From Polynucleobacter sp. es-EL-1 (lineage in GTDB: Bacteria; Pseudomonadota; Gammaproteobacteria; Burkholderiales; Burkholderiaceae): a DNA stretch of 64,000 nt. The position numbers were made by a program, and so were the translations under genes. The notes below the pieces were generated by a model, which ran no database searches, was not told the origin of the DNA, and was given only the letters and a program-made list of their open reading frames with translations. The DNA lies in NCBI RefSeq assembly GCF_018687975.1, contig NZ_CP061310.1, positions 558,001-622,000 of the forward strand, written 5' to 3'. Positions 25,701-32,829 of this stretch are shown in pieces; position 1 is the first letter of the stretch, and each line of letters begins with the position of its first letter.

Positions 25701-25970
25701 CATGGACATCACATGCTCGATACCGGCAATCTGCGAAAGCACCTGCTCTGCTGGGATTGAAACCATTTCCTCCACATTTTTAGCGCTGGCGCCTGGAAAA
25801 GGGATGATGACATTGGCCATCGTGACATTGATTTGAGGTTCTTCTTCTTTGGGGGTGACAATGATGGCAAATAGACCTAGCAACAAGGCTAAGATTGCTA
25901 GTAAAGGTGTAATTTGGGCATTCTGAAAGAAAGCCGCAATACGTCCCGATATCCCAAGTTTCTTTTCCAT
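22752..25970 (-). CDS. RND efflux pump inner membrane permease
   Basis: 1072 residues, AcrB/MexB-like size, with twelve transmembrane helices in two repeats. The proton-relay motif is seen in helix 4 (GILVDDAIVVVENIHRH near residue 415), and the porter-domain opening VIIPFPGASAKNVEEMVS near residues 51-68 is typical of the subgroup often annotated CusA/HAE1-like or multidrug RND. No CusA-type methionine cluster was recognised. It heads an operon with DUF2892 and TolC proteins and diverges from a BigR-like regulator. There is no membrane fusion protein, which tripartite pumps need, so an adaptor encoded elsewhere is implied. Confidence 0.95.
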   Translation of the reverse strand: MEKKLGISGRIAAFFQNAQITPLLAILALLLGLFAIIVTPKEEEPQINVTMANVIIPFPGASAKNVEEMVSIPAEQVLSQIAGIEHVMSMSQTGLSVITVQFKVGVPRTEALVRLHDTVAANSDWLPKGLGVMPAIIKPKGIDDVPILSLTLFSKNPAVTAYDLEKVANQIEIDLKRVKGTREVATLGGPKRAIRIEISPEAMATKGITIPDIRLALDTANLGMPVGDLITEQGTVAIETGPFLKNLQDVEGIALGVRQGNPIFIKDVAKVVEGPVQNQRLVWHAQANDQSASEHPAVTIAITKKPGENAVDVSDRVLEQLNSLKSSLIPKDIEIAVARNYGETANEKANKLIQKLIFATLSVVALIFFALGRREAVIVGSAVVLTLAATLFASWAWGFTINRVSLFALIFSIGILVDDAIVVVENIHRHQLLFPHKSLREIIPGAVDEVGGPTILATLTVIAALLPMAFISGLMGPYMSPIPINSSMGMLLSLAIAFMITPWMARIWLAQHSEQQKNHFNLAQWISPKFKKIFNPLLSDQTGKRNRRLLGVGVIGAILISLALPVTGLVVLKMLPFDNKSEFQVILDMPPNTRVEKTSDVLKEMGAALAKVPEVSSYQIYAGTAAPINFNGLVRQYYFRQSPALGDIQVNLVDKHHRSDQSHTIASRVRPVLQDIAKKYQANVKVVEVPPGPPVLSPIVAEIYGPTSQGRLAVSKSVREAFEKTPGIVDIDDSSVAKAPKQFLVIDRRKASLMGVSQQAIVTTLRAGLTGENAAYIHDQSKYPAPTQIRLPENKQDSLNELLKLTVRNSQREAVPLSQLVTIVDADREQVIYRKDLLPVSYVIADTAGKVDSPLYGLFMARGLTKDIKAPDGKSVEEFFTSAPSDPYQDYAIKWDGEWQVTYETFRDMGAAYAVGLVLIYLLVVAHFGSYLTPLVIMAPIPLTIIGVMPGHALLGAQFTATSMIGMIALAGIIVRNSILLVDFINLQVRAGVSFKDAVVDAAITRAQPIALTGLAAMMGAFFILDDPIFNGLAISLIFGILVSTALTLVVIPLLYFSAYAHRTESILQSDH

Positions 25971-26000
25971 CGAATGGTGCCTACTTAAATGATTTATTGG

Positions 26001-26016
26001 ATAATATTATATAATA
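26001..26016. promoter_or_regulatory. Overlapping AT-rich palindromes, candidate regulator operator
   Basis: ATAATATTAT (26001-26010) and TATTATATAATA (26005-26016) are both perfect palindromes and overlap. They lie in the 80-bp divergent gap between the RND operon and the BigR-like gene. Homologues of this regulator bind AT-rich dyads in such gaps; binding here is inferred. Confidence 0.45.
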
Positions 26017-26065
26017 AAGTAAACTGATATACAATGAAGTCCATTCGATAATGAAGGTGAACGCT

Positions 26066-26371
26066 ATGGCGTTGGCAATAGAGCTAGACAGAATGCAGGA
26101 ATCGGCCAATGAGGCCTGTAAGTTATTAAAAACATTGGGAAATACCGATAGATTGCTATTGCTCTGCCAAATGAGTCAGGGTGAGAAATGCGTTGGCGAT
26201 CTAGAAAGTACCCTAGGAATTCGTCAGCCAACCCTATCTCAACAACTCACTGTCTTGCGCAATGAGGGTCTAGTGCAAACTCGCAGAGAGGGTAAGCAAA
26301 TTTATTACTCCCTTTCTAGCAATGCCGTCTTAGAGGTGCTGGGCGTACTCTATAAAAGTTATTGCAAATAA
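26066..26371 (+). CDS. ArsR-family regulator, BigR/SqrR-like
   Basis: 101 residues from ATG 26066, chosen because AAGGTG lies six bases upstream; an ATG at 26051 would add five residues. The winged helix carries IRQPTLSQQLTVLRNEGLV and the wing RREGKQIYYSL, closely matching BigR/SqrR, the sulfane-sulfur-sensing repressors. Cysteines sit in LLLLC (the alpha-2 position used by BigR), in EKC and in the C-terminal SYC, so the two cysteines that form the tetrasulfide or disulfide switch in BigR-type sensors are plausibly present. It diverges from the RND operon, its likely target. A different thiol or metal inducer cannot be excluded. Confidence 0.88.
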   Translation: MALAIELDRMQESANEACKLLKTLGNTDRLLLLCQMSQGEKCVGDLESTLGIRQPTLSQQLTVLRNEGLVQTRREGKQIYYSLSSNAVLEVLGVLYKSYCK

Positions 26372-26374
26372 TTT

Positions 26375-26995
26375 TTAGAGAATATCCCTGAAGGTTAAAT
26401 TAATTCTCGGCTTAATCGGTAGCGTTGTTTTGAGTAGGCTATGCTGCCAAAACTCTTGAGTGGGTGAGTGCATTATTAAAACGCTGCCATTCTCAAGCAA
26501 TATTGAATTGCTCTCTTTATCTTCTCGATGCCTAAAAGCGAACTTACGTTCTCCCCCTAAGCTTAATGATGCAATGGGTGCCAAGGGATTGAGTTCTGCT
26601 TCATTATCACTATGCCAGCCCATTGCCTCATTGCCATCGTGATATAGATTGAGCAGGCAAGAATTAAATTTCCATGCAGCAAGATCCTCTAACTGTTCTT
26701 TGATGATGAGTAACTCGGGTGTCCATGATTGTGGATCCTTTTTCTGACCCGAATAGGCGTATGAGCATCCCTCATCGCCAATCCAAACTACTTTTCGCTT
26801 GGTGATAACCTGCTTTCCAAACATGGTGAGGTGATCAGGCTGCCAATCAAGGGTCTGCAAGAGGGTATTCAATAGGGTTTCGCAGTTTGCAGAGCTAAAT
26901 ACCTTCGCAAAATACTGCGCATAACCATCCTTACGTAATAAGTTAGGGGGAGCCTGGGTATCGTCAGGCTCAAACAAAGGAATTTGCATTTTCAT
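26375..26995 (-). CDS. AlkB-like Fe(II)/2-oxoglutarate dioxygenase
   Basis: 206 residues resembling the ALKBH2/3-like bacterial AlkB group, which removes alkyl lesions such as 1-methyladenine and 3-methylcytosine by oxidative demethylation. The iron ligands are visible: WHSD (HxD) near residue 127 and the distal His in EFWQHSLLK, with PRINLTFR supplying the 2-oxoglutarate-binding arginines. The lesion-binding NLYHDG segment precedes the HxD. Single gene; its 3' end lies 3 bp from the BigR-like gene. DNA or RNA repair is inferred from family. Confidence 0.92.
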   Translation of the reverse strand: MKMQIPLFEPDDTQAPPNLLRKDGYAQYFAKVFSSANCETLLNTLLQTLDWQPDHLTMFGKQVITKRKVVWIGDEGCSYAYSGQKKDPQSWTPELLIIKEQLEDLAAWKFNSCLLNLYHDGNEAMGWHSDNEAELNPLAPIASLSLGGERKFAFRHREDKESNSILLENGSVLIMHSPTQEFWQHSLLKTTLPIKPRINLTFRDIL

Positions 26996-27078
26996 GAATT
27001 CACTCGGAGCAGCAAAGATTGCATTAAATCTCTAAAATAAGCCCTAGTGGCCAATTTCATTTTCTCTAAGGATCATTT

Positions 27079-27258
27079 TTGAAAGCTCCCAAAAACTACT
27101 GTTGTGGATCAGGTGTTTGCATCATTAATGAGGATGGCGAGTGTTGGTGTGGTCAAGTTTGGGATGGGGAGAAGATGGCTCCCGCGATTCTCAAACCTCT
27201 TACTCCCTCTAGCATGATTGACAATGCTGATAATCAGGACTCTAAGCCTCAATCTTAG
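27079..27258 (+). CDS. Small cysteine-rich protein, CWC-like
   Basis: 59 residues from TTG 27079, with AAGGA at 27068-27072 six bases upstream. The first 25 residues carry five cysteines as CC near 8-9, C14, C22 and C24 in the motif CWC. The pattern of clustered Cys followed by CWC recalls the small Cysteine-rich CWC family, though this is a short and loose match. The C-terminal half is polar. Its 3' end overlaps the convergent gene at 27242 by 17 bp. Metal binding is plausible but unproven. Confidence 0.55.
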   Translation: MKAPKNYCCGSGVCIINEDGECWCGQVWDGEKMAPAILKPLTPSSMIDNADNQDSKPQS

Positions 27259-27553
27259 GCTCGGGCTTTAAACACGCTTTGGCAGCCGCAGCTTGGGCTG
27301 ATTTCAGCCATGCAGGTTTTTGGCCTTTCCCAAGCATTTCAGTGAACTGCGACGGACTTAAAGTGCTCCTCAGTTGTTTTTCTGTGCATTCACAAAAAGC
27401 CCGAAAATCATTGGGGGCAATGTTTTTATGTTGCTCATGTAAATTAATCTGAGCTTGTATGCATCTATCTTGATAGCTCTTATCTTGCGCAAGCGCTAAA
27501 TTCTGTTGACTCATTGCAATCATTACTGCGGTAATGATCTGTAAATATCTCAT
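27242..27553 (-). CDS. Small secreted protein of unknown function
   Basis: 103 residues. A signal peptide covers about residues 1-22, cleaving near LALAQD. The mature part is helical and has four cysteines (in DRC, AFCEC and AKACL), which could form disulfides in the periplasm. It follows the MpaB-like gene by 9 bp on the same strand and is likely cotranscribed. No family is recognised with confidence. Confidence 0.75.
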   Translation of the reverse strand: MRYLQIITAVMIAMSQQNLALAQDKSYQDRCIQAQINLHEQHKNIAPNDFRAFCECTEKQLRSTLSPSQFTEMLGKGQKPAWLKSAQAAAAKACLKPEPKIEA

Positions 27554-27562
27554 GATGTTCTC

Positions 27563-28432
27563 CTATGTAGCTGTTCCGTAAACTCTACGGAGTGAGTGGG
27601 CGGCAACCCCATCCTGTAATGCCTGTCGAACTGGTATAGCTATCAAATCAATACTTTTATTAATGGTGAAGCGCTCGATATCACTTGGCTTGCTTCGACC
27701 AATGAGGGGATGCACCCAATCTGGTAGGTTTAAAAAACCAGCACGCGTAATTAGCTTTACAAAGGGCTTGGCGGTGAGATTGCTCGGAAACTGATCTAGT
27801 AATTGAATGATGGTTTTGGCACGCTCACCGTAATGCAGTTCAGGGATGTATTGCTCGATTGCCTGATTTGTTCCGCTATAGCTTGTCGGTAAGTTCATGG
27901 CACCCATCTTCTCGCCAAGCATTTTCATTTCAGAAAAATATTGGTCTTTAGCGGCAGAACTTATTTTTTCTACTCGATGGGATTCAAAAGCGCTCATAAA
28001 ACTTCGCGTTTCTGTGAGGTGAACCCAGGCTAATAGGTGTGGATCTGTTGCTGCGTAAGGTTTACCAAACTCATCAAAGCCAGTAATTTGAGTGTGAATG
28101 CGATTAACTTTGTCAATTATCTGCAGGGCCATATCCCTAGACCCATAAGTAGTCGCGGCAATAAAGAAGGCTGTTCTACCCAATCTGCCTTTGAGATCTT
28201 GACGAAAGCTAGAGTGATCCCATACCCCTGCTAAAGCTTGGGGGTGTAGGGCTTGCATGATGAGTGAGCTAATTCCGCCAATCATCATTGAAATAAAATC
28301 CGCATGGACTTTCCAGGCAATCGATTCTGGGCCGAGAAGTCCGCGATCGCCCGGTGGCGTCAGAAAGGCGACGGGTGGCCCACCACCCCCAACCATCTCT
28401 CGAATGCCCTTGCGAATAAATTCATTGAGCAT
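27563..28432 (-). CDS. MpaB-like oxygenase family protein (DUF2236)
   Basis: 289 residues of the DUF2236/MpaB family, related to latex-clearing proteins and fungal MpaB. Typical features are PPGDRGLLGPESIAWKVH near residues 22-39, MQALHPQALAGVWDHS near 60-75 and the helix with HLTETRSFMSAFE. Family members are mostly uncharacterised oxygenases or heme proteins; the substrate here is unknown. It starts 4 bp after the stop of the Lon-N-terminal-domain gene. Confidence 0.88.
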   Translation of the reverse strand: MLNEFIRKGIREMVGGGGPPVAFLTPPGDRGLLGPESIAWKVHADFISMMIGGISSLIMQALHPQALAGVWDHSSFRQDLKGRLGRTAFFIAATTYGSRDMALQIIDKVNRIHTQITGFDEFGKPYAATDPHLLAWVHLTETRSFMSAFESHRVEKISSAAKDQYFSEMKMLGEKMGAMNLPTSYSGTNQAIEQYIPELHYGERAKTIIQLLDQFPSNLTAKPFVKLITRAGFLNLPDWVHPLIGRSKPSDIERFTINKSIDLIAIPVRQALQDGVAAHSLRRVYGTAT

Positions 28433-28436
28433 AGCT

Positions 28437-29084
28437 TTAATGAATCATGGTGTTTCTGAGGTTGTCATCTTCAATCAGCTCGGTAATTAAATCTAGGCGT
28501 ATGCGGGGATTTTCTTGTGCAAGCAAATGATTTTTCTGAGCTAGCGATAAGGGTAGTAATTCAGCGAGTCGATTTGAGACCCAACCACAATCATCTAACT
28601 TGTGTGGTTCTTTAAAGGGTGCATCCCCCAACAAATCTTCACTGCGGATTACGGAAATGATCTCGTTTAATAATTTGACAACCTTTTGATGTTCTTGCGG
28701 CACGGGGATGAGGGGATCATTCTCAAGGAGCTCAATTTCACCCAACCATAATCCGCTCGATTCTTGTTCGGCATGAATTAGCTTGAAACGCTGCGTACCA
28801 AATGATCTGGTCATATACAGTGCAGGCTGTACTGGATCAAAATCCTCAATCTTCGCTAAGGTGCCAATGCTCGAAAAAGTGGTCTCTAAACCTTGTTCTG
28901 ATTGAGTTTCAGATCCTTTAATAATGCTGATGACGCCAAATTGAGTATTTTCACGCAGGCAACGCTTAATCATATCGAGATAACGTGCCTCAAAAATTTT
29001 CAAAGCAATTACGCCATCGGGGAAAAGAACGGTGCCCAAAGGAAATAGCGGAATTTGTCTCGTGGAGGCTGATGTATTTGTCAT
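28437..29084 (-). CDS. Lon substrate-binding domain protein
   Basis: 215 residues from ATG 29084. This is a stand-alone Lon N-terminal domain (PUA-like LON_substr_bdg): IPLFPLGTVLFPDGVIALKIFEARYLDMI near residues 8-36 is diagnostic. There is no ATPase or protease part. The same frame is open to 29198, but those 38 codons look non-coding and a small plus-strand gene begins at 29216, so the later start is preferred. Function may be peptide or substrate binding; it heads the operon with the MpaB-like protein. Confidence 0.9.
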   Translation of the reverse strand: MTNTSASTRQIPLFPLGTVLFPDGVIALKIFEARYLDMIKRCLRENTQFGVISIIKGSETQSEQGLETTFSSIGTLAKIEDFDPVQPALYMTRSFGTQRFKLIHAEQESSGLWLGEIELLENDPLIPVPQEHQKVVKLLNEIISVIRSEDLLGDAPFKEPHKLDDCGWVSNRLAELLPLSLAQKNHLLAQENPRIRLDLITELIEDDNLRNTMIH

Positions 29085-29215
29085 GTATTTAATGTAAAGG
29101 AATTCAAAATTTCTTGCTTGTTGCCTGTAATAGACCGCTGAGCCTTTCTCAATATGGTGTCCTGCAGACTTAGAAATTCTCAGATACATTACTGACATAC
29201 CTTTTGGAGATCGAC

Positions 29216-29365
29216 ATGATTCAAATGCTTCGTATCAAGCTTGCCCGCTGGATTCTGGGAAAGCATTGTCCCTGTTACCAGATGGGTTATCACAATATGG
29301 TCGATTTTCAGCAGCGCAGTGCCGATCGTTTAGCTAAAGCCGAGCAGCGCTGTAAGGCCCAGTAA
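29216..29365 (+). CDS. 49-residue basic small protein
   Basis: ATG 29216 is preceded by GGAG with good spacing. The 49-residue product is basic, with a N-terminal amphipathic helix (IQMLRIKLARWILGK), a CPC motif at residues 18-20, aromatic YQMGYHNM, and a charged helix ending RCKAQ. No family is recognised. It is divergent from the Lon-domain gene. Its clean ribosome site, charged helical composition and position support it being real. Confidence 0.55.
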   Translation: MIQMLRIKLARWILGKHCPCYQMGYHNMVDFQQRSADRLAKAEQRCKAQ

Positions 29366-29427
29366 CCCACGGCAATCCCTGATTTTTTAACTATCACTTA
29401 CTAAAATATTCACCACATCTACTCATT

Positions 29428-29997
29428 ATGGAAATTACTATTGCCGCTAAAGCTGCACTAAATACCTTAGTAGATATTGCCTGTCATTCAGCGGATGGTC
29501 AGCCAGTACCAGTGCCTGAACTGGCTAAAAGACAGCGTTTATCGATTAGCCGTATTGAACTTTTGCTAAGCGCATTGCGTGTTGCTGGAATTGTTAAAGG
29601 AACGAAGGGCCGTAATGGCGGGTATCTATTACTGAAGGATCCCCAAGTTCTGATGATTAAGGACATCGTATTAGCGATGAATCACATCAAAAAGCGCAAG
29701 GTTGAGGTTTCCGATCTCGCCAAAGATTTATATCAATCTTTGGAGGCTTATATGATTGGCTATCTTTCGACCATGACCTTGGCTTCAACCATTCGCGATT
29801 ACATTCCGAAGTTTAGTGAAATCAAGACTGCGCCAGAGCGAATTGTGTTTACTCCGCCTATTGAGCCAAAGCAAAAAATATTAAAGGGCGAGGCGCAGAA
29901 GGTGGTTAGAGCACAGTTTAAGAAAATGGAGGAAGTGGCCTTAGGCCCCAACTCTATCTTCAATTTTGCGAACTATTTAAACGGTAAACCTTCCTAG
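29428..29997 (+). CDS. Rrf2-like winged-helix regulator without Fe-S cysteines
   Basis: 189 residues. The N-terminal Rrf2-type winged helix shows AALNTLVDIACHS near 8-20, LAKRQRLSISRIELLLSALRVAGIV near 31-55 and KGRNGGYLLLKDP at 59-71. The three cysteines that bind an iron-sulfur cluster in IscR/NsrR are absent; the only Cys is in the DNA-binding part. The C-terminal 90 residues are longer than usual and basic. It may act as a cluster-free regulator. It precedes the exonuclease gene by 31 bp. Confidence 0.85.
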   Translation: MEITIAAKAALNTLVDIACHSADGQPVPVPELAKRQRLSISRIELLLSALRVAGIVKGTKGRNGGYLLLKDPQVLMIKDIVLAMNHIKKRKVEVSDLAKDLYQSLEAYMIGYLSTMTLASTIRDYIPKFSEIKTAPERIVFTPPIEPKQKILKGEAQKVVRAQFKKMEEVALGPNSIFNFANYLNGKPS

Positions 29998-30028
29998 TTA
30001 TTCATCGACAGTACGGTAGCGGATTGTT

Positions 30029-31444
30029 GTGACAACACCCTCATTGGCTTTTCCTCCTCTGGCATTTGTTGATATCGAAACTACGGGCTCTCACTTTGAG
30101 CGCGATCGCATTACCGAAATTGGTATCAAGTCTTTAGTGAGTGGTGAGGTAAGTGTTTGGGAACAGCTTATCAACCCACAGGTATTTATTCCACAAAATA
30201 TTCAGAAATTGACGGGCATCTATCCTGAGATGGTTGCTGATCAGCCTGTCTTTCCTGATATTGCAAAGCAACTCAAAGAGCAGTTAGAGGGAAAGATTTT
30301 TGTTGCCCATAATGCGCGTTTTGATTATGGCTTTATTAAGGCATCATTTAAGCGTATGGGTATGGATTTCAAGCCTAAGGTGCTTTGTACCGTCAAACTT
30401 TCCAGATTGCTTTTTCCCAATCAAGCAAGACATAATCTCGATTCCATCATTCATGCTCACGGTCTTCATGTCAGTGCACGGCACCGCGCATTGGGAGATG
30501 CAGACTTGTTGCTCCAGTTTTGGAGTGTCTGTGAAAGGTTGGTGGGGCTAGAGCGTTTACTTCAGGCGGTAAATCAACTAGTTGGTAATGCCAGCTTACC
30601 TCCCAATATTGATCAGGCCCTTGTCGATTCTATTCCTGATACTCCTGGGTGTTATATCTTTTATGGTGAAAATAAAACCCCGCTGTATATTGGTAAAAGT
30701 ATTTCATTGCGCAGCAGAGTCATGAGTCATTTTCAGAGCGCATTAACTCAGCGCAAGGAGATGAAGCTTTCTCTGCAGATTAGAGATATTGATTGGATTG
30801 ATACTGCTGGAGAGCTAAGCGCCTTGCTTTTAGAGTCTCAATTAATCAAAGAGCGTATGCCTAGCATGAACATTAAGCTGCGGCGCTCTAAAGACCTTTG
30901 TGCATGGAGTTTAGTTGAGGATGAGTTTGGCCTTTTGCTGCCAACTTTAGTTGGTCATCAGGATTTATCTCCTGGATTGCAAGACAATCTCTATGGTCTG
31001 TTTTATAGCAAACGTGAGGCTCATTCTTACTTAAAGGCCGTAGCCAAAAAATATCGACTCTGTGAGGCTTTGCTTGGCCTAGAAAAGCGGATTGAGGGCA
31101 AACCCTGTTTTGGCTTTCAGGTAAAGCAATGCGGTGGTGCATGCATTGGATCAAGTCCGATAGCGCTTCACAACCTATCCCTGAAATCAGTGTTTGAGTC
31201 CTATCGGGTTCAGGTATGGCCCTATGAGGGTCCAATAGCGATTCAAGAGGGTAAGGCCATGATCGTAGTTGATAAATGGTGCTATCTAGGTACAGCCATG
31301 AATGAGTCAGAGCTATATGAGCTTGCGGCTTCTGGTGAGGTGGAATTTGATTTAGATATTTACAAAATTATTAAAAAAGCATTAAGTGGTAGCCATAAAC
31401 ATCGGGTCCATCTGCTGAAAAATGCTCGAGAAGCTACCTACTAA
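30029..31444 (+). CDS. DnaQ-like exonuclease fused to a GIY-YIG (UvrC-N) domain
   Basis: 471 residues from GTG 30029. Residues about 10-175 are a DEDD 3'-5' exonuclease of the DnaQ/PolIII-epsilon type: FVDIETTG (13-20), HNARFDYGF and a late RHRALGDADLL. Residues about 205-285 form a GIY-YIG nuclease fold with TPGCYIFYGENKTPLYIGKS and an active-site-like Arg, resembling UvrC N-terminal and Cho nucleases. The C-terminal part is like UvrC/Cho, with a conserved KPCFGFQVKQCGGACIG. This arrangement is known in betaproteobacteria as an exonuclease/Cho fusion. A DNA-repair role is likely; the substrate is not known. Confidence 0.93.
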   Translation: MTTPSLAFPPLAFVDIETTGSHFERDRITEIGIKSLVSGEVSVWEQLINPQVFIPQNIQKLTGIYPEMVADQPVFPDIAKQLKEQLEGKIFVAHNARFDYGFIKASFKRMGMDFKPKVLCTVKLSRLLFPNQARHNLDSIIHAHGLHVSARHRALGDADLLLQFWSVCERLVGLERLLQAVNQLVGNASLPPNIDQALVDSIPDTPGCYIFYGENKTPLYIGKSISLRSRVMSHFQSALTQRKEMKLSLQIRDIDWIDTAGELSALLLESQLIKERMPSMNIKLRRSKDLCAWSLVEDEFGLLLPTLVGHQDLSPGLQDNLYGLFYSKREAHSYLKAVAKKYRLCEALLGLEKRIEGKPCFGFQVKQCGGACIGSSPIALHNLSLKSVFESYRVQVWPYEGPIAIQEGKAMIVVDKWCYLGTAMNESELYELAASGEVEFDLDIYKIIKKALSGSHKHRVHLLKNAREATY

Positions 31445-31531
31445 CAGGGCGCAGCTTCAGGATTGCGAGATAATGATGCTATTAATTTATTCATACAGAT
31501 CTCTCACGTCAGGACTGTATCTAGCATTTGA

Positions 31532-32629
31532 ATGACAACTGAACAAAATACGCCTGCCTCACAAAAAAGATTGGCCGTTGCCCCCATGATGGAATGGACG
31601 GATCGCCATTGCCGCTCCTTTCATCGTGCTCTGACTAAAAATGCAGTGCTTTATAGCGAGATGGTGACAACGGGCGCACTCATTCATGGGGATGTTCCAC
31701 GCCATTTAGATTATTCTCAAGATCAACATCCTGTGGTGTTGCAGTTAGGTGGCTCTGAGCCATCTGATCTTGCTAAGGCTGCAGAGCTTGCGCAGCAATG
31801 GAAGTACGATGAGATTGATCTCAATTGCGGCTGCCCCTCAGAGCGTGTGCAGCGGGGAGCATTCGGAGCCTGTTTGATGGCTGAGCCTGATTTGGTTGCT
31901 AGTTGTGTCAAGGCGATGAAAGCTTCGGTTGATATTCCAGTCTCTGTAAAGCATCGTCTTGGTTTGGACAATATGGATGCTGCTGGCTCTGAAAAAGATT
32001 ATCAATTTGCCTTGAACTTCATCCTGTCTGTAGCTGATGCAGGTGCTAGCCAAGTTACTATCCATGCACGCAATGCTGTGCTCAAAGGTTTATCTCCCAA
32101 AGAAAATCGTAGTAAACCGCCCTTGCATTATGAAGTGGCAGCAAAGCTTCGCTTGGATGCGCAAAAGCAATATCCCCATCTCAAAGTGTTACTCAACGGC
32201 GGATTAGAAAATAACGAGCAAATTGCAGCGCATTGGAATGACTTTGATGGATTTATGGTGGGTAGGGCGGCCTATCATTTTCCGGCGATGCTACTTGGCT
32301 GGGATGATTTGATTGATAGTGATGGCGAAGCTGCCGGTTATCTCTTTAGTGAGACGGAGTGGCATCGTATTCAGATCGCATTGGTTAAGCAGGTCCAAGC
32401 TTGGTTTGACGAGTGCCAGGCAAAACAGAAGCCTTTTTATATTGGGGCATTCACTAGGCATATTTTGGGTCTCGCGCACGGTAGGGCGGGCTCAAGATAT
32501 TGGCGTCAGCGTCTATCTGATCACCATACACTAGCTAAAGTACAGAGCAAAGCTGCCATTGCTGATTTTTTCTTAGATGCCAGTCTTACCCTTGGAGATT
32601 GGGCTGCATTTGAGTTTGAGGCCGCCTAA
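31532..32629 (+). CDS. dusA: tRNA-dihydrouridine(20/20a) synthase DusA
   Basis: 365 residues, TIM-barrel flavoenzyme that reduces uridine 20/20a in tRNA D loops. VAPMMEWTDRHCRSFHR near residues 16-32 and DLNCGCPSERVQRGAFGACLM near 98-118 hold the FMN-binding and catalytic Cys motifs. The C-terminal helical recognition domain (HILGLAHGRAGSRYWRQ) is characteristic of the DusA subgroup. It lies just upstream of a tRNA-His gene with its own promoter. Confidence 0.96.
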   Translation: MTTEQNTPASQKRLAVAPMMEWTDRHCRSFHRALTKNAVLYSEMVTTGALIHGDVPRHLDYSQDQHPVVLQLGGSEPSDLAKAAELAQQWKYDEIDLNCGCPSERVQRGAFGACLMAEPDLVASCVKAMKASVDIPVSVKHRLGLDNMDAAGSEKDYQFALNFILSVADAGASQVTIHARNAVLKGLSPKENRSKPPLHYEVAAKLRLDAQKQYPHLKVLLNGGLENNEQIAAHWNDFDGFMVGRAAYHFPAMLLGWDDLIDSDGEAAGYLFSETEWHRIQIALVKQVQAWFDECQAKQKPFYIGAFTRHILGLAHGRAGSRYWRQRLSDHHTLAKVQSKAAIADFFLDASLTLGDWAAFEFEAA

Positions 32630-32649
32630 ACCCTTCATCTAAGGCTTTT

Positions 32650-32679
32650 TTGACAGGGTTTTGGCCCAAAAGCTATAAT
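32650..32679 (+). promoter_or_regulatory. Strong promoter of tRNA-His
   Basis: TTGACA at 32650-32655 and TATAAT at 32674-32679 with an 18-bp spacer give a near-consensus sigma-70 promoter, placed 14 bp before the tRNA 5' end. Confidence 0.85.
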
Positions 32680-32693
32680 CTATGTCTTCAGTG

Positions 32694-32769
32694 GCGGACG
32701 TAGCTCAGTTGGTAGAGTCCCAGATTGTGATTCTGGTTGTCGCGGGTTCGAGCCCCGTCGTTCGCCCCA
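32694..32769 (+). tRNA. tRNA-His (GTG)
   Basis: Cloverleaf with acceptor GCGGACG pairing with CGTTCGC, D arm with GCTCAGTTGGTAGAG, anticodon GTG in TTGTGAT, T loop GGTTCGAGCCC, discriminator C73 and encoded CCA. The base at 32693 is G, giving the extra G-1 that marks bacterial tRNA-His. Confidence 0.97.
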
Positions 32770-32788
32770 CCGAATATTGCATTATCCT

Positions 32789-32816
32789 AAGGCTCCCAGT
32801 GCGGAGCCTTTTATTT
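32789..32816 (+). terminator. Intrinsic terminator after tRNA-His
   Basis: AAGGCTCC pairs with GGAGCCTT around CAGTGC, then a TTATTTT run. It ends just before the start of the next gene, so the next gene may be expressed by read-through or a separate promoter. Confidence 0.85.
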
Positions 32817-32829
32817 TGAGATTAGTTTG

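Noticed and set aside
29085..29198. Longer N terminus for the Lon-domain protein
   Set aside because: The extra codons lack domain character and sit in a divergent gap shared with a small plus-strand gene.
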